A stretch of 64,000 bases of DNA, taken from assembly GCF_016863535.1 (NCBI RefSeq), contig NZ_BOPB01000020.1, forward strand, positions 104,588 to 168,587, given 5' to 3'. The notes beneath the pieces were generated by a model that had not been told where the DNA came from, ran no database searches, and worked only from the letters and a program-made list of their open reading frames with translations. The DNA comes from Micromonospora lutea. Lineage in GTDB: Bacteria > Actinomycetota > Actinomycetes > Mycobacteriales > Micromonosporaceae. Shown here piece by piece: positions 16,043-23,489 of this stretch. The stretch's first letter is position 1. Each line of letters starts with the position of its first letter. The position numbers and the translations under genes were made by a program.

Positions 16043-17772
16043 TGCGGGTGATGGCGCAGATGGCGATGGTGATGAACCTCGACAAGTGCATCGGCTGTCA
16101 CACCTGCTCGGTGACGTGCAAGCAGGCGTGGACCAACCGATCCGGGGTGGAGTACGTCTGGTTCAACAACGTCGAGTCCCGGCCCGGGCAGGGCTATCCA
16201 CGCACCTACCAGGATCAGCAGACGTGGCAGGGCGGGTGGGTACGCACCCGCTCCGGCCGGCTCAAGCCCCGCTCCGGTGGGCGGCTGAAGAAGCTGTTCA
16301 GCATCTTCGCCAACCCGAAACTGCCCTCGATGCAGGACTACTACGAGCCCTGGACGTACGACTACGAGCACCTGCTGACCGCACCGGCCGGCGACGACAC
16401 CCCGGTGGCCCGACCGAAGTCGCTGCTGACCGGCGAGGACACGAAGATCACGTGGAGTGCGAACTGGGATGACTCCCTCGCCGGCGGCAACGAGATCGCC
16501 GCCGGTGACCCGGTGCTGCAGCAGGTCTCCGACCGGGTCCGTGAGGAGTACGAGAAGGCGTTCCTGTTCTTCCTGCCGCGCATCTGCGAGCACTGCCTCA
16601 ACCCGTCCTGCGCCGCGACCTGCCCGTCCGGGGCGATCTACAAGCGCAGCGAGGACGGCATCGTGCTGGTCGATCAGGACCGCTGCCGGGGCTGGCGGAT
16701 GTGCGTCACCGGCTGCCCGTACAAGAAGGTGTACTTCAACCACCGCACCGGCAAGGCGGAGAAGTGCACGTTCTGCTTCCCGCGTATCGAGATCGGCCAA
16801 CCCACCATCTGCTCCGAGACCTGCGTCGGACGGCTGCGCTACCTCGGCCTGATGCTCTACGACGCCGACGCCGTGGCAGCCGCCGCGGCGGTCAAGGACG
16901 AACACGACCTGTACGCCGCCCAGCGCTCGGTCTTCCTCGACCCGCACGATCCCGCTGTGGTGGCCGCCGCCCGCCAGGCGGACATCCCCGACGACTGGAT
17001 CGAGGCGGCGCAGCGCTCCCCGATCTGGGACCTGATCATGCGGTACGAGGTCGCCCTGCCACTGCATCCCGAGTACCGCACCATGCCGATGGTCTGGTAC
17101 ATCCCGCCGCTGTCCCCGGTCGTCGACGTGCTGCGCGACACCGGCCACGACGGCGAGGACATGGGCAACCTGTTCGGCGCCGTCGACGCGCTGCGCATCC
17201 CGTTGGAGTACCTGGCCGGGCTGTTCACCGCCGGCGACACCGCACCGGTGCGGGCGGTGCTCAACCGCCTCGGCGCGATGCGCGCCTACCAGCGTCGGAT
17301 CAACCTGGGAGAACCGCCCGACGAGTCCATCGCCGCCGCGGTCGGGATGACCGGTGCGCAGATGGACGACATGTACCGCCTGCTGGCCATCGCCAAGTAC
17401 GACGAACGCTACGTCATTCCGACCGCCCACGCCGAGGACGCGCATCGCCTGGAACAACTCGGCACCGAGTGCAGCCTCGACTACGAGGGCGGCCCCGGCA
17501 TGGGCGGCGGTGGACCGTACGGCCAGGGCCCGTTCGGCGAATCGTCCGGCACCCCCGCACCGATCCAGGTCGAGACCTTCCACATGCTGCGGGAGCGCCA
17601 GACCTCCGACAGCTTCACCGATCCCGGCGACGAACCACGCCGGGTCAACCTGCTCAACTGGGACGGCAAGGGCCGACCCGCCGGCCTCTTCCCACCCCGC
17701 CGGGACGCGACGGCCGGCGACGCCCGAACCGACGAGCCGGGCGTGATTGACACCGACGGGAGCGGACGATGA
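16042..17772 (+). CDS. narH: Respiratory nitrate reductase beta subunit
   Basis: A 576-residue iron-sulfur protein that wires NarI to NarG. Cys clusters appear as CIGCHTCSVTCKQAW, CEHCLNPSCAATCPSG, CRGWRMCVTGCPYKK and CTFCFPRIE. The Trp in CRGWRMC replaces a Cys and marks the [3Fe-4S] centre typical of NarH. The C-terminus is extended with a Gly-rich stretch (GGPGMGGGGPYGQG) and a polar tail, longer than the E. coli protein. It overlaps narG by one base and narJ by four. Confidence 0.96.
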   Translation: MRVMAQMAMVMNLDKCIGCHTCSVTCKQAWTNRSGVEYVWFNNVESRPGQGYPRTYQDQQTWQGGWVRTRSGRLKPRSGGRLKKLFSIFANPKLPSMQDYYEPWTYDYEHLLTAPAGDDTPVARPKSLLTGEDTKITWSANWDDSLAGGNEIAAGDPVLQQVSDRVREEYEKAFLFFLPRICEHCLNPSCAATCPSGAIYKRSEDGIVLVDQDRCRGWRMCVTGCPYKKVYFNHRTGKAEKCTFCFPRIEIGQPTICSETCVGRLRYLGLMLYDADAVAAAAAVKDEHDLYAAQRSVFLDPHDPAVVAAARQADIPDDWIEAAQRSPIWDLIMRYEVALPLHPEYRTMPMVWYIPPLSPVVDVLRDTGHDGEDMGNLFGAVDALRIPLEYLAGLFTAGDTAPVRAVLNRLGAMRAYQRRINLGEPPDESIAAAVGMTGAQMDDMYRLLAIAKYDERYVIPTAHAEDAHRLEQLGTECSLDYEGGPGMGGGGPYGQGPFGESSGTPAPIQVETFHMLRERQTSDSFTDPGDEPRRVNLLNWDGKGRPAGLFPPRRDATAGDARTDEPGVIDTDGSGR

Positions 17773-18392
17773 CCACCACACCACTCTGGCGGGCCGCCGC
17801 CGCCCGGGCCGCCTCGCTGCTGCTGCGCTACCCCGACGTCGACACCCTCGACGCGCTGCCGACGCTGCTCGCCGCCCTCGACGAACTGCCCGACACGGTG
17901 GCCTCGCACCTGCGCCCGGTGGCCCTGCACCGCCGTGACGGGCACCCCACCCGACTCGCCGCCGAGTACGTGGAACTGTTCGACTTCCGCCGCCGGTGTG
18001 CGCTGCACCTGACCTACTACAGCTGCGGCGACACCCGCAAGCGCGGCGAGGCCCTGGTCGGTTTCATCGCCGCGTACAAGGCGGCCGGCGTCGAAGTGAT
18101 CGACGGCGAACTACCCGACTACCTGCCGGCGGTGCTCGACCTGGCCGCCGTCGACGGCGTGGGCTGGCGGCTGCTGCGTGACAACCGCGTCGGCCTCGAC
18201 CTGCTCACCGAATCGCTGGGCCGGGAGAAATCGATCTACCGGCACGCGGTCGAGGCGGTACGCGCCATGCTGCCCCCCGCCGGACCGGCGGAGCTGAGAG
18301 CCGCCGCCCACCTGGCCCGCACCGGTCCACCCGTCGAGCAGGTGGGCCTGGAACCGTTCGGACTCGTCGACACCACCGGAGGCCGGCGATGA
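17769..18392 (+). CDS. narJ: Nitrate reductase molybdenum cofactor assembly chaperone
   Basis: A 207-residue NarJ/TorD-family chaperone. YVELFDFRRRCALHLTYYSCGDTRKRG contains the family core. It binds apo-NarG and helps cofactor insertion, and is not part of the mature enzyme. ATGA overlaps join it to narH upstream and narI downstream. Its final codons (FGLVDTTGGRR) are the part duplicated before the other narI copy. Confidence 0.93.
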   Translation: MTTTPLWRAAAARAASLLLRYPDVDTLDALPTLLAALDELPDTVASHLRPVALHRRDGHPTRLAAEYVELFDFRRRCALHLTYYSCGDTRKRGEALVGFIAAYKAAGVEVIDGELPDYLPAVLDLAAVDGVGWRLLRDNRVGLDLLTESLGREKSIYRHAVEAVRAMLPPAGPAELRAAAHLARTGPPVEQVGLEPFGLVDTTGGRR

Positions 18393-18763
18393 ACGTGCTG
18401 CTGTGGGTGGTCTACCCGTACCTGGCCATCGCGATCCTGGTGGGCGGGTTGATCTGGCGCTACCGCTACGACAAGTTCGGCTGGACGACCCGCTCCTCGC
18501 AGCTGTACGAGTCGGCGGTGCTGCGTTGGGGTAGCCCGATGTTCCACTTCGGCATCCTGATGGTCCTGATCGGTCACGTCGGTGGGCTGATCGTGCCCAA
18601 GTCGTGGACCGAGGCCGTCGGGATCACCGAACACACCTACCACCTGATGGCCGTGTTCATCGGTACCGTCGCCGGCTTCTGCACGCTGGCCGGCATGGTC
18701 ATCCTCATCGCCCGTCGCCGCCTCACCGGGCCGGTCTTCGCCGCCACCACCCGCAACGACAAG
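18353..18763. repeat. Copy 2 of the 411-bp narJ-narI duplication
   Basis: Partner of 6651-7061 at an 11,702-bp offset, here lying naturally across the narJ-narI junction. This copy is probably the donor or ancestral arrangement because the complete operon surrounds it. Confidence 0.9.
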
Positions 18764-19150
18764 GCGATGTACGCGGTGCTCGCCGCCGTCATCGTGGTCG
18801 GCCTGTGGAGCACGCTGCGGGCCAACGTGCTCGGCGAGGGCTACGACTACCGCGAGACGATCTCACCCTGGTTCCGGTCGCTGTTCTACCTCAGCCCGGA
18901 CCCCGAGATCATGGCCGGCGTACCGGTCGGCTTCCAGATCCACATCGTCTCGGCATTCGCGCTGTTCGCGTTCTGGCCGTTCACCCGGCTCGTGCACGCC
19001 TTCAGCGCCCCGGTCGGCTACCTCACCCGCCCCTACGTGCCCTACCGCAGCCGCGACACCCGACCCGGCCTACGCCCGTCGCGCCCCGGGTGGGAAGGAC
19101 CGCCCCGGGCCCCCCGACCGCAACGCAAGCCCGACCGGACCCGCCGCTGA
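18389..19150 (+). CDS. narI: Respiratory nitrate reductase gamma subunit
   Basis: A 253-residue membrane subunit with five hydrophobic helices and conserved His ligands for two b haems (for example MFHFGILMVLIGHVGG and GITEHTYHLMAV). It takes electrons from quinol and anchors NarGH. It starts ATG in an ATGA overlap with narJ and has a short basic, Pro-rich C-terminal tail. It is the last subunit gene of the narGHJI operon; narK begins 41 nt later. Confidence 0.95.
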   Translation: MNVLLWVVYPYLAIAILVGGLIWRYRYDKFGWTTRSSQLYESAVLRWGSPMFHFGILMVLIGHVGGLIVPKSWTEAVGITEHTYHLMAVFIGTVAGFCTLAGMVILIARRRLTGPVFAATTRNDKAMYAVLAAVIVVGLWSTLRANVLGEGYDYRETISPWFRSLFYLSPDPEIMAGVPVGFQIHIVSAFALFAFWPFTRLVHAFSAPVGYLTRPYVPYRSRDTRPGLRPSRPGWEGPPRAPRPQRKPDRTRR

Positions 19151-19191
19151 CGCGCCCCGACGCCGCCCGCCTACCCGTTGCGAGGTACGAG

Positions 19192-20454
19192 ATGACCACA
19201 ACCGGTGAAGCGCCGAGCCCCAACTCGGCCGGTGCCGCGCCACGTCCTGGCGCAACGCGCAACCTGGTGGTCGCCACCATCGGCTTCACCGTCAACTTCT
19301 GGGCCTGGGCGCTGCTCGGCCCGCTCGGTCCGGGCGTGAAGGAACGCCTCGGACTCACCTTCGCCGCCCAGTCGCTGCTGGTCGCGGTGCCGGTGCTCGT
19401 CGGCTCGCTGGGCCGCATCCCGGTCGGCGCGCTCACTGACCGCTACGGCGCGCGCATCATGTTCCCCCTGCTCAGCCTCGCCACCATCATCCCGGTGCTG
19501 ACCCTGACCGTCGTCGACAGCTACCCGGCGCTGATCGTCACCGGGTTCTTCCTCGGCCTGGGCGGCACGACCTTCGCCATCGGCGTACCACTGATCTCCG
19601 GCTGGTACCCGCCCGCCCGTAAAGGCTTCGCGCTCGGTGTGTTCGGCGTCGGCATGGGCGGCACCGCCATCGCCAACTTCACCACCGTGCGGCTCGCCGA
19701 CACCTACGGCGAGAACACGCCCTTCCTGCTCGTGGCGGTCATCCTCGCCGGCTACGCCGTGCTGGCGTTCCTGCTGCTGCGCGACCCGCCGGGACGTACC
19801 GCACCGGCCGGGTCCGCGATCGCCCGCACGGCCGAGGTCAGCCGCCTGGCCGTCACCTGGCAGCTGTCTTTCCTCTACGCGGTCGGCTTCGGCGGGTTCG
19901 TCGCCTTCAGCGTCTACCTGCCCGCATACCTGCGCACCGCCTACGAACTGAGCACGAGCGACGCCGCGTTGCGCACCGCCGGTTTCGTTGTCCTGGCCGT
20001 GGCCGCCCGCCCCGTCGGCGGCTGGCTGTCCGACCGGCTGCACCCCGTACCGGTCCTCGTCTGGTGTTTCACCGGCACCGCCGTGTTCGCTGTCGTCCAG
20101 GCGTTCCAGCCACCCCTGATGCCGGTCGCCACCATCGCCTTCCTCGGCATGGCCGCCCTGCTGGGCGCCGCCAGCGGCGCCGTGTTCGCCTTCGTCGGCA
20201 GGGTCGCCCCGGCCGACAAGGTGGGCACGGTGACGGGCGTGGTCGGTGCCGCAGGCGGCCTCGGCGGGTTCGTCCCACCACTGATCATGGGCTGGGTGTA
20301 CGGCATCGAGGGTTCGTACGCCATCGGTCTGATGCTGCTGTCCGACGTGGCCCTCGCCGCCGCCGTCTACACCGCCGTCAAGATGAGGCGGCTCGACAAG
20401 CCCGCCACCCGCGCCGCGGACGCACCTGCTGACCTGGTGAAACGGGACGGCTGA
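19192..20454 (+). CDS. narK: Nitrate/nitrite transporter, MFS type
   Basis: A 420-residue, 12-helix major facilitator protein. The first helix carries GFTVNFWAWALLGPLGPGVK and the loop 2-3 motif is GALTDRYGAR. The Gly-rich nitrate signatures are GVFGVGMGGTAIANF and GVVGAAGGLGGFVPP. It imports nitrate or exchanges it for nitrite for NarG. It lies 41 nt after narI on the same strand, behind GAGGTACGAG, and is probably cotranscribed. The same junction context, decayed, follows the other narI copy. Confidence 0.93.
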   Translation: MTTTGEAPSPNSAGAAPRPGATRNLVVATIGFTVNFWAWALLGPLGPGVKERLGLTFAAQSLLVAVPVLVGSLGRIPVGALTDRYGARIMFPLLSLATIIPVLTLTVVDSYPALIVTGFFLGLGGTTFAIGVPLISGWYPPARKGFALGVFGVGMGGTAIANFTTVRLADTYGENTPFLLVAVILAGYAVLAFLLLRDPPGRTAPAGSAIARTAEVSRLAVTWQLSFLYAVGFGGFVAFSVYLPAYLRTAYELSTSDAALRTAGFVVLAVAARPVGGWLSDRLHPVPVLVWCFTGTAVFAVVQAFQPPLMPVATIAFLGMAALLGAASGAVFAFVGRVAPADKVGTVTGVVGAAGGLGGFVPPLIMGWVYGIEGSYAIGLMLLSDVALAAAVYTAVKMRRLDKPATRAADAPADLVKRDG

Positions 20455-20505
20455 GCAGACCCGTTCCGCGCGGTCGGTCCGGGCGGTGTCGCCTCCGGCG
20501 GACCG

Positions 20506-20994
20506 CTACGTGGTGTCGCTGCTGCGGAGGCGGTCCAACTCGGCCAGGTACATCTCCTGCATGCGGTCGTAGTGCCGGACCAGCAGCCTGATCTCCTCGA
20601 CGTGGTAGCCCTCGACGAGCCGCTCGGCCCGCTCGGCGAACCGCTCGTACGGTCGCGCCATCTCGGCGATCCGCTCCGGCCGCGGGGTGACGATCACCCG
20701 TCGCCGGTCCGCCGGATCGCGTTCGGCCGTGACGTAGCCGGCCTGCTGGAGCCGGCGGAGCATGCTGGTCACGGCCCCGGTGGTGAGGTTGGTCCGTTCG
20801 GCGACCTGTCCCGCGGTGGCGGATCCGACGTCCGCCAGGTAGTCCAGGCACTCTAGGTCGCTCACGGTGAGGCCCAGCCGCTCCGCGATGGCGTACCGGA
20901 ACACCATGGACAGCCGCGAGGTCTCCCGCCCGGCGCGCATGAGGTCGGCGATCGCGGACGCCCGGGTCGGCTCGTGGGACATGTCGGCAATCAT
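20506..20994 (-). CDS. MarR family transcriptional regulator
   Basis: A 162-residue winged-helix protein: VSDLECLDYLADVGSATAGQVAERTNLTTGAVTSMLRRLQQAGYV is the recognition region and ERDPADRRRVIVTP the wing. I use the ATG that overlaps the upstream stop (ATGA); a second ATG four codons later is possible because GGAGG sits nearer its optimal spacing. It is cotranscribed with an FAD monooxygenase and probably represses both through the palindrome before the monooxygenase start, with a substrate-like aromatic compound as inducer (inferred from family behaviour). Confidence 0.88.
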   Translation of the reverse strand: MIADMSHEPTRASAIADLMRAGRETSRLSMVFRYAIAERLGLTVSDLECLDYLADVGSATAGQVAERTNLTTGAVTSMLRRLQQAGYVTAERDPADRRRVIVTPRPERIAEMARPYERFAERAERLVEGYHVEEIRLLVRHYDRMQEMYLAELDRLRSSDTT

Positions 20995-22238
20995 GCCTCC
21001 GGGACGGTGACCCGGTGCAGGCGAGGTAACACACGGGTCAGCACCCAGTGGGGTGCGGCCGCGCCTCCGGTGAGGCGCCGCATCAGCCTGGCGGCGGTGT
21101 CGACGGCGCGGAAGGCGTAGGGCACCATCTCGTCCTGGTAGCCGGCGATCGCCTCCTCCACCGGCGTGCCGTTTTCCCGGGCCGCGACCAGCTTGTGGCC
21201 GAGCAGGGCGGCATCGCGGAGCGCGGTGTTGCCACCGTGAGCGCCGAACGGCGGCATGACGTGCACGGCGTCGCCCATCATCGTCGCCCGGGGCACCGCC
21301 CACCGGTGCGGGCGCTGGCCGGTGGCGAAGACATTGAGCACCGTGGCGTCCAGTTCGGCCGTGTCGACGAGCCGTCGGATGAGCGGGTGGAAGTCCGTGC
21401 TCATCACCGCAGCCTGTTTCCACAGTGCCCGCAGGCTGCCGCGTACGTCGATGGGCACCTCCTCCTGGCGGAGCAGCAGTGCCCACATGACGTAGTCGTC
21501 GCCGGTGGGCGCGTAGCTGCCCGGGGCCAACCGTGCGAACGCCTGCTGCGGGCTCTCGCCGAACCGCATGGAGGTGAAGAAGAAGGCGCGGCCCGGTCGG
21601 TCGGCGATGGCCAGGACCCCGCTGGTACGCAGTGCCTCCGGAATGACGCTCGCACCGTTGCGCCACAGGGGTGACCGACCGTAGATGCCCACCATCGGGG
21701 TGTTCGCCGGTTCCGCGTCCGGCATGATCTGCCGGCGCAGCGCCGAGCCGACGCCGTCGGCACCCACGACGACTGTGGCCGGGGCGGCCCCGCCGTCGGC
21801 GAACCGCAGCCGCAGCCCGGCCGGGCCGCCGCTGTCCACCGCGACGGCGGCCCTGCCGTAGTGGATGCGCCCGTCCAGCCCGGACTGCAGGATCGATCGC
21901 AGGGTCAGCCGGTCGACCTGCCGGGTCGCGTGTGGCTCGTCCTTGAGGTTGACGGTGAACGCGTCCCGCAGCCGGCTGTCGGTGAAGCGTAGGTGCCCGC
22001 CGGGCTCGTCGCCGGTGGTCAGCGCCAGGCGGTACAGCGGGCGGGGCAGGCTCTCGCGCAGGGCCTCCAGCCCGTACCGGTTGAGAATGATCCGGTAGCC
22101 CTGCCGCCTGACGAACGGGCCCGAATCCCGCTCGTAGACATGCACGTCGATGCCGGCGCGCATCAGGTACTGGGCGAGGCAGAGGCCGGAGAGGCCGGCA
22201 CCGGCGATCGCCACCGAGAAGTCGCTCGATGCGTTCAT
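20991..22238 (-). CDS. FAD-dependent monooxygenase (PHBH-type fold)
   Basis: A 415-residue flavoprotein hydroxylase. VAIAGAGLSGLCLAQYL is the N-terminal FAD dinucleotide motif, VVVGADGVGSALR the DG motif, and TMMGDAVHVMPPFGAHGGNTALRDA the second FAD-ribose motif (GD). It would hydroxylate an aromatic or polycyclic substrate using NAD(P)H and O2. It is followed by a MarR gene with an ATGA overlap. The substrate cannot be told from sequence; drug- or antibiotic-modifying members of the family are common in actinobacteria. Confidence 0.87.
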   Translation of the reverse strand: MNASSDFSVAIAGAGLSGLCLAQYLMRAGIDVHVYERDSGPFVRRQGYRIILNRYGLEALRESLPRPLYRLALTTGDEPGGHLRFTDSRLRDAFTVNLKDEPHATRQVDRLTLRSILQSGLDGRIHYGRAAVAVDSGGPAGLRLRFADGGAAPATVVVGADGVGSALRRQIMPDAEPANTPMVGIYGRSPLWRNGASVIPEALRTSGVLAIADRPGRAFFFTSMRFGESPQQAFARLAPGSYAPTGDDYVMWALLLRQEEVPIDVRGSLRALWKQAAVMSTDFHPLIRRLVDTAELDATVLNVFATGQRPHRWAVPRATMMGDAVHVMPPFGAHGGNTALRDAALLGHKLVAARENGTPVEEAIAGYQDEMVPYAFRAVDTAARLMRRLTGGAAAPHWVLTRVLPRLHRVTVPEA

Positions 22239-22240
22239 GC

Positions 22241-22265
22241 AGTTATCTTAACGACTAAGATGACT
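22241..22265. promoter_or_regulatory. MarR-type operator
   Basis: ATCTTA-ACGAC-TAAGAT is a perfect 6-bp inverted repeat with a 5-bp spacer. Outer AGT/ACT arms extend it after one mismatch. It ends 3 bp before the monooxygenase ATG, so binding would block transcription start or elongation. The adjacent MarR protein is the likely ligand. Confidence 0.65.
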
Positions 22266-23026
22266 TGGGCAAGACTGCTGACATGCCGACGACCGCTGGC
22301 TGGAAGAGCAACGAATCGGTCCTCGACCGGCTGGTGTTCGAGACGGGCGGCGAGCAGCCCACTTCCGTGATCCATGCCTCGACGAGTATGGGGTGGGTGT
22401 GTTGGTCACGGTCGAGGTCGGCTTTCGGTCGGGGCAATACGGGTCGCACCTGGCAACTGGCCCGCCATCAGGCATGTGTACGCGCGATGGCGGGCCGCTG
22501 TCGTGGATGGTTCGCCATTGCCGCCGCTGTTGTTCGGTGGGTAGAGCGGCAGGGGAACGACTTCGTCGATACGGCTATCGAGTCGATGCGGGTGTGAACA
22601 ACCCCAGGTAGTCGTTTAGTGATATCGAGACAACTGTGCGTAGCGAAGAGACCCATTTGACCCACTGGGTGACGGGGTCATCAAGTGCAGTCGCTTGCAC
22701 GAGAAGGGGCATGAGGTTGGCGCCGGCGTCGACGATGGCGCCGAGCATCAATGACATGATCAATAACACGGACGGCACACTACCGCCGTTGTCGTGGCGA
22801 AGTCGATCGGGTGGTCACATTCCACGATATGGGACACTTTGGGTTGACTAGGTATGTCAAAAGCTCTAAAAAATCAATAGGTGGACAACGCCGATGATAG
22901 ATGCATATAGGCCACAGTCTAGATTCTGCACGCTCGCGTAGGTGCACGGAGACTGGAGTGCGCACGGTACTGTGACCGTTACGGCACCGAGGTCTGTCTA
23001 TCTCTTAACTCGGCTGGGGGTCGCCG
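22266..23026. other. Lower-GC intergenic region with no convincing gene
   Basis: About 760 bp with visibly lower GC, especially 22,820-22,920 (TCTAAAAAATCAATAG). Short open frames on both strands lack ribosome sites and recognisable motifs. One minus-strand frame at 22575-22778 has a hydrophobic start (MPSVLLIMSLMLGAIVDAG) and could be a small membrane peptide or the remains of a gene. The region separates the MarR pair from the STAND genes and may be old mobile DNA. Confidence 0.4.
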
Positions 23027-23407
23027 GTGGAAGATCAACTAGTCGTAGCGGTCGTCGGCGCGTTGGCGGCGAAGGGCGCCGAGGCTCTCGCATCGGGGGC
23101 CCGCACCGCGACAGCTGCGTTGGCCCGCTTGATTCGCTCCCGCCTTCGAAGTGGAACACCGGAGGGCGACGCCCTCACCGCCGCTATGGCGCACCCCTCT
23201 GAGCGAGACCACCAGGTGGCCGTAGCCTCATTCCTGGCGGAAGAAATGTCACGCGACCCCGCATTTGATGCCGCAGTGAGAGCTGCTTGGCTCCGCCTTC
23301 TAGTCCCCGTTCCGAAAAGCGCCAATGCCAACGTGGTCAACAATTTCAGCGGCACCGCAGAACGAGTGGTTCAAGCAGGCGATGTCCGAGGAGACATAAC
23401 CTTCTAG
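23027..23407 (+). CDS. Small protein with a C-terminal SGT...VVQAGDVRGDI motif
   Basis: A 126-residue protein read from a GTG that follows GGGGGT. The N-terminal half is Ala-rich and helical (VAVVGALAAKGAEALASGARTA). The C-terminus has NNFSGTAERVVQAGDVRGDITF. A similar motif, LSGTVVGPNVQARVIHGGVHV, opens the STAND ATPase encoded just downstream, so the two probably form a pair, perhaps touching through this beta-rich motif. I do not recognise the family. The stop is 82 nt before the chosen STAND start. Confidence 0.6.
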   Translation: MEDQLVVAVVGALAAKGAEALASGARTATAALARLIRSRLRSGTPEGDALTAAMAHPSERDHQVAVASFLAEEMSRDPAFDAAVRAAWLRLLVPVPKSANANVVNNFSGTAERVVQAGDVRGDITF

Positions 23408-23489
23408 ACCCCGACGAACGAACTTGCGACCTCCTGCGGGCGAAAGGCTTTGGCGATTGGATCCCCGTTATCCAGAGATTGAGCACGAA

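Noticed and set aside
20470..20506. Terminator hairpin between narK and the marR gene
   Set aside because: GCGGTC/GACCGC arms exist but the stem is short and broken; not strong enough to list.
22265..22597. Plus-strand frame of about 110 codons after the MarR operator
   Set aside because: It starts inside the operator region, has no ribosome site and shows no recognisable domain.
22530..22620. tRNA-like string (GGTAGAGCGGCAGG)
   Set aside because: A D-arm-like stretch is present but no matching acceptor stem, anticodon arm or TTCGA T-arm at proper spacing.
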